From the NCBI GenBank assembly GCA_903932145.1, contig CAIZFE010000004.1:248001-312000 (forward strand): 64,000 nt of DNA. Direction: 5' to 3'. The notes under the pieces are model-generated. The model was not told the origin of the DNA. It did no database searches and worked only from the letters and a program-made list of their open reading frames with translations. The translations under genes were made by a program, and so were the position numbers. Below, piece by piece: positions 62,536 to 64,000 of this stretch (its first letter is position 1; every line of letters starts with the position of its first letter). This DNA is from an uncultured Rhodopila sp. GTDB taxonomy: Bacteria > Pseudomonadota > Alphaproteobacteria > Acetobacterales > Acetobacteraceae.

Positions 62536-64000
62536 TTACGGCACCAACATCGCCTCCAGCATCGTCTCCACCCGGTCGGTCAGTTGCGCGCCGGTAATCG
62601 GCTTGCGCAGCAGACTGAACGACCCGACGATCGCCGCACCGACCGCCAGCGTCGCGGCGTCCCCGGCATACCCCGTCAGCAGAATCGCGGGCAGTCGCGG
62701 CCGACGCGCCTGCGCCTCCCGGATCACCATGACGCCATCCATGCCCGGCATCGACAGGTCGGACACGATCAGGTCCACAGCCTCACCCAGGTCCAGCAAG
62801 CTGATGGCATCGGCGCCGCATTCGGCTTGCAGGACGTCATATCCCCGGTCGGTGAGTTCATCGGCCAGCAACTCCCGCACCATATCGTCGTCATCCACCA
62901 ACAGGATCCTGGGCTCGCGCTCACCCGCCGTAAAAGTAACGATATCCGCCAGGACTTCCGATTCCGTCCGGGCACTTGTCACCGGCAACCAGATCGTGAC
63001 AACTGTCCCGCGCCCCGGTTCGCTCGCAATGGACAGCGCGCCGCCCGACTGTTCGGCAAAGCTGCGCGCCATGGGCAACCCGAGACCCGTCCCCTTGCCG
63101 GCTTCCTTGGTCGTGAAGAACGGTTCGACGACGCGGGCCAGCAATGCCGCATCCATCCCCAGTCCCGTGTCGGCGACCGCCATACGCATAGGCGCCGGGG
63201 GAAAGACCCGAGGGATGCGCACCCTGCGAGACCATCTCCGCCCGTGCCGAGATGATGATCGCACCGCCTTCCGGCATCGCATCGCGTGCATTGGTGGCCA
63301 GGTTGACGAGCACGGTTTCCAATTGGCCCCGATCCGCCAGCACCAGCGACAATCCCGGTTCAAGGTCCAGTTGCACCATGACCCCGGCACCGAGCGTATG
63401 CGTGAGGATCTCATGCAAGCCCTCCAGCAAGACAGGAACCACAACCGGCTCTGCCCGCAGTTCGTCGCGGCGCGCAAATGACAGCAGCCGCCGTGTCACG
63501 GATGCGCCGCGCCGCGCCGCGTGTTCGACCATCGCACCAAACCGTTTCACCGCCTCAGGATCGTCCGCATGCCGCCGGATCAGTACGGTGCCGCCCGAAA
63601 CGGCCTGCAGGACATTATTGAAGTCGTGCGCGATGCCGCCCGCGAGTTGACCAAGCGCCGTCAGTTTTTCGGCCTGGATCAGCCGCACCTGGGCCGCCTC
63701 GCGCGCCTGCACTTCGTCCGTCACCCGCCGCTCCAGGTCGTTGCGGATATCGGACAACGCCTGCATGGCCCGCATCTTGCGGTCGATATCGAGCACGGCG
63801 ACAACAGCGCCGGTAATCCGACCATCGATCCTGATCGGCGCGGCGATAAACCGCATCCAGGTCTGTGTGCCATCACGATGATATTGCAGGACTTCGAGCT
63901 CGGGACGCGCTTCGCCGGCAAGGGCGCGTGTCATCGGGAACTCCGCCGGCTCGACCCGCCTTCCGTCCGGATGACAAGTTACCAGATCCAGATAGCGATC
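62536..64000 (-). pseudogene. PAS hybrid histidine kinase, frameshifted and cut by window end
   Basis: The upstream part (from beyond 64000 to about 63200) carries a PAS domain ('RDGTQTWMRFIAAPIRIDG'), the phospho-acceptor 'LAGGIAHDFNNVLQAVSGG' and the N box 'NLATNARDAMPEGG'. The downstream part, in another frame, has 'VADTGLGMDAALL', 'GTGLGLPMARSFAEQSGGAL' and a receiver domain ('ILLVDDDDMVRELLADEL', 'LIVSDLSMPGMDG', 'LLRKPITGAQL'). The switch lies at a run of five C on the coding strand (plus-strand G run 63197-63201); four C restore the frame as 'GLSPAPMRMAVADTG'. The start is outside the window. Confidence 0.8.

Overview
The window is GC-rich DNA from an alphaproteobacterium, most likely a member of the Acetobacteraceae. 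The inference rests on an extensive pyrroloquinoline-quinone (PQQ) alcohol-oxidation locus, a dnaN that stands apart from dnaA, MBOAT/SGNH surface genes and overall gene style. There are no rRNA or tRNA genes, no CRISPR array and no intact insertion sequence that I can see.

Layout. 0-3.1 kb: tail of an MFS transporter, then a secreted choice-of-anchor A protein with a sorting-signal-like tail, divergent from a stand-alone exosortase. 3.2-9.8 kb: a lytic transglycosylase followed by a surface O-acylation cluster (one MBOAT acyltransferase, four SGNH hydrolase-fold proteins and a small membrane anchor). 9.8-12.4 kb: dnaN and the remains of toxin-antitoxin modules. 12.4-17.1 kb: housekeeping and accessory genes (MarC, amidase, NUDIX, outer-membrane channel). 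17.2-41.3 kb: the quinoprotein island. A TonB receptor, sensor kinase and response regulator come first. A 12 kb operon-like run on the minus strand then reads: PQQ alcohol dehydrogenase, a binding-protein/cytochrome c fusion, aldehyde dehydrogenase, DUF779, PedA1-A2-B-C-like ABC system, a second ABC importer, a small exported protein and EthD. A divergent LuxR-type regulator, a NahK/ErcS'-like kinase with its FIST partner, a SoxYZ-like carrier and a zinc metallohydrolase complete it. 41.5-52 kb: catabolic genes (amidohydrolase, TauD/TfdA dioxygenase, carboxymuconolactone decarboxylase family, MFS, cupin) and a 1538-residue single-chain molybdenum hydroxylase. 52-55 kb: a two-gene unit whose second gene is a UGSC-family selenoprotein, and a CoA-transferase. 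55-64 kb: GNAT, signalling proteins, GT87 glycosyltransferase, monooxygenase-like and alpha/beta hydrolases, TfoX-like protein and a hybrid kinase running off the end.

How the genes fit together. The alcohol dehydrogenase carries the Asp-Phe-Asp signature of lanthanide-dependent quinoproteins. Its electrons would go to the fused cytochrome c, the aldehyde to the neighbouring aldehyde dehydrogenase, and the PedA1A2BC-like transporter plus TonB receptor could supply metal or cofactor. The TonB receptor promoter region and the dehydrogenase promoter share a 12-base motif, which ties the two ends of the island together.

The most striking points are: (1) an in-frame UGA followed by Gly-Ser-Cys with a bacterial SECIS-like hairpin at the right distance, so that conventional annotation would cut the gene in half; (2) a family of REP-like palindromes confined to about 21.8-47.4 kb, one of which is inserted in frame in a signal-peptide region and three of which create a 77-codon ORF that preserves ATGA translational coupling between two ABC genes; (3) several signalling or toxin genes broken by small lesions, three of them in G/C homopolymers (possibly sequencing errors) and one by a 66-base duplication carrying a stop codon.
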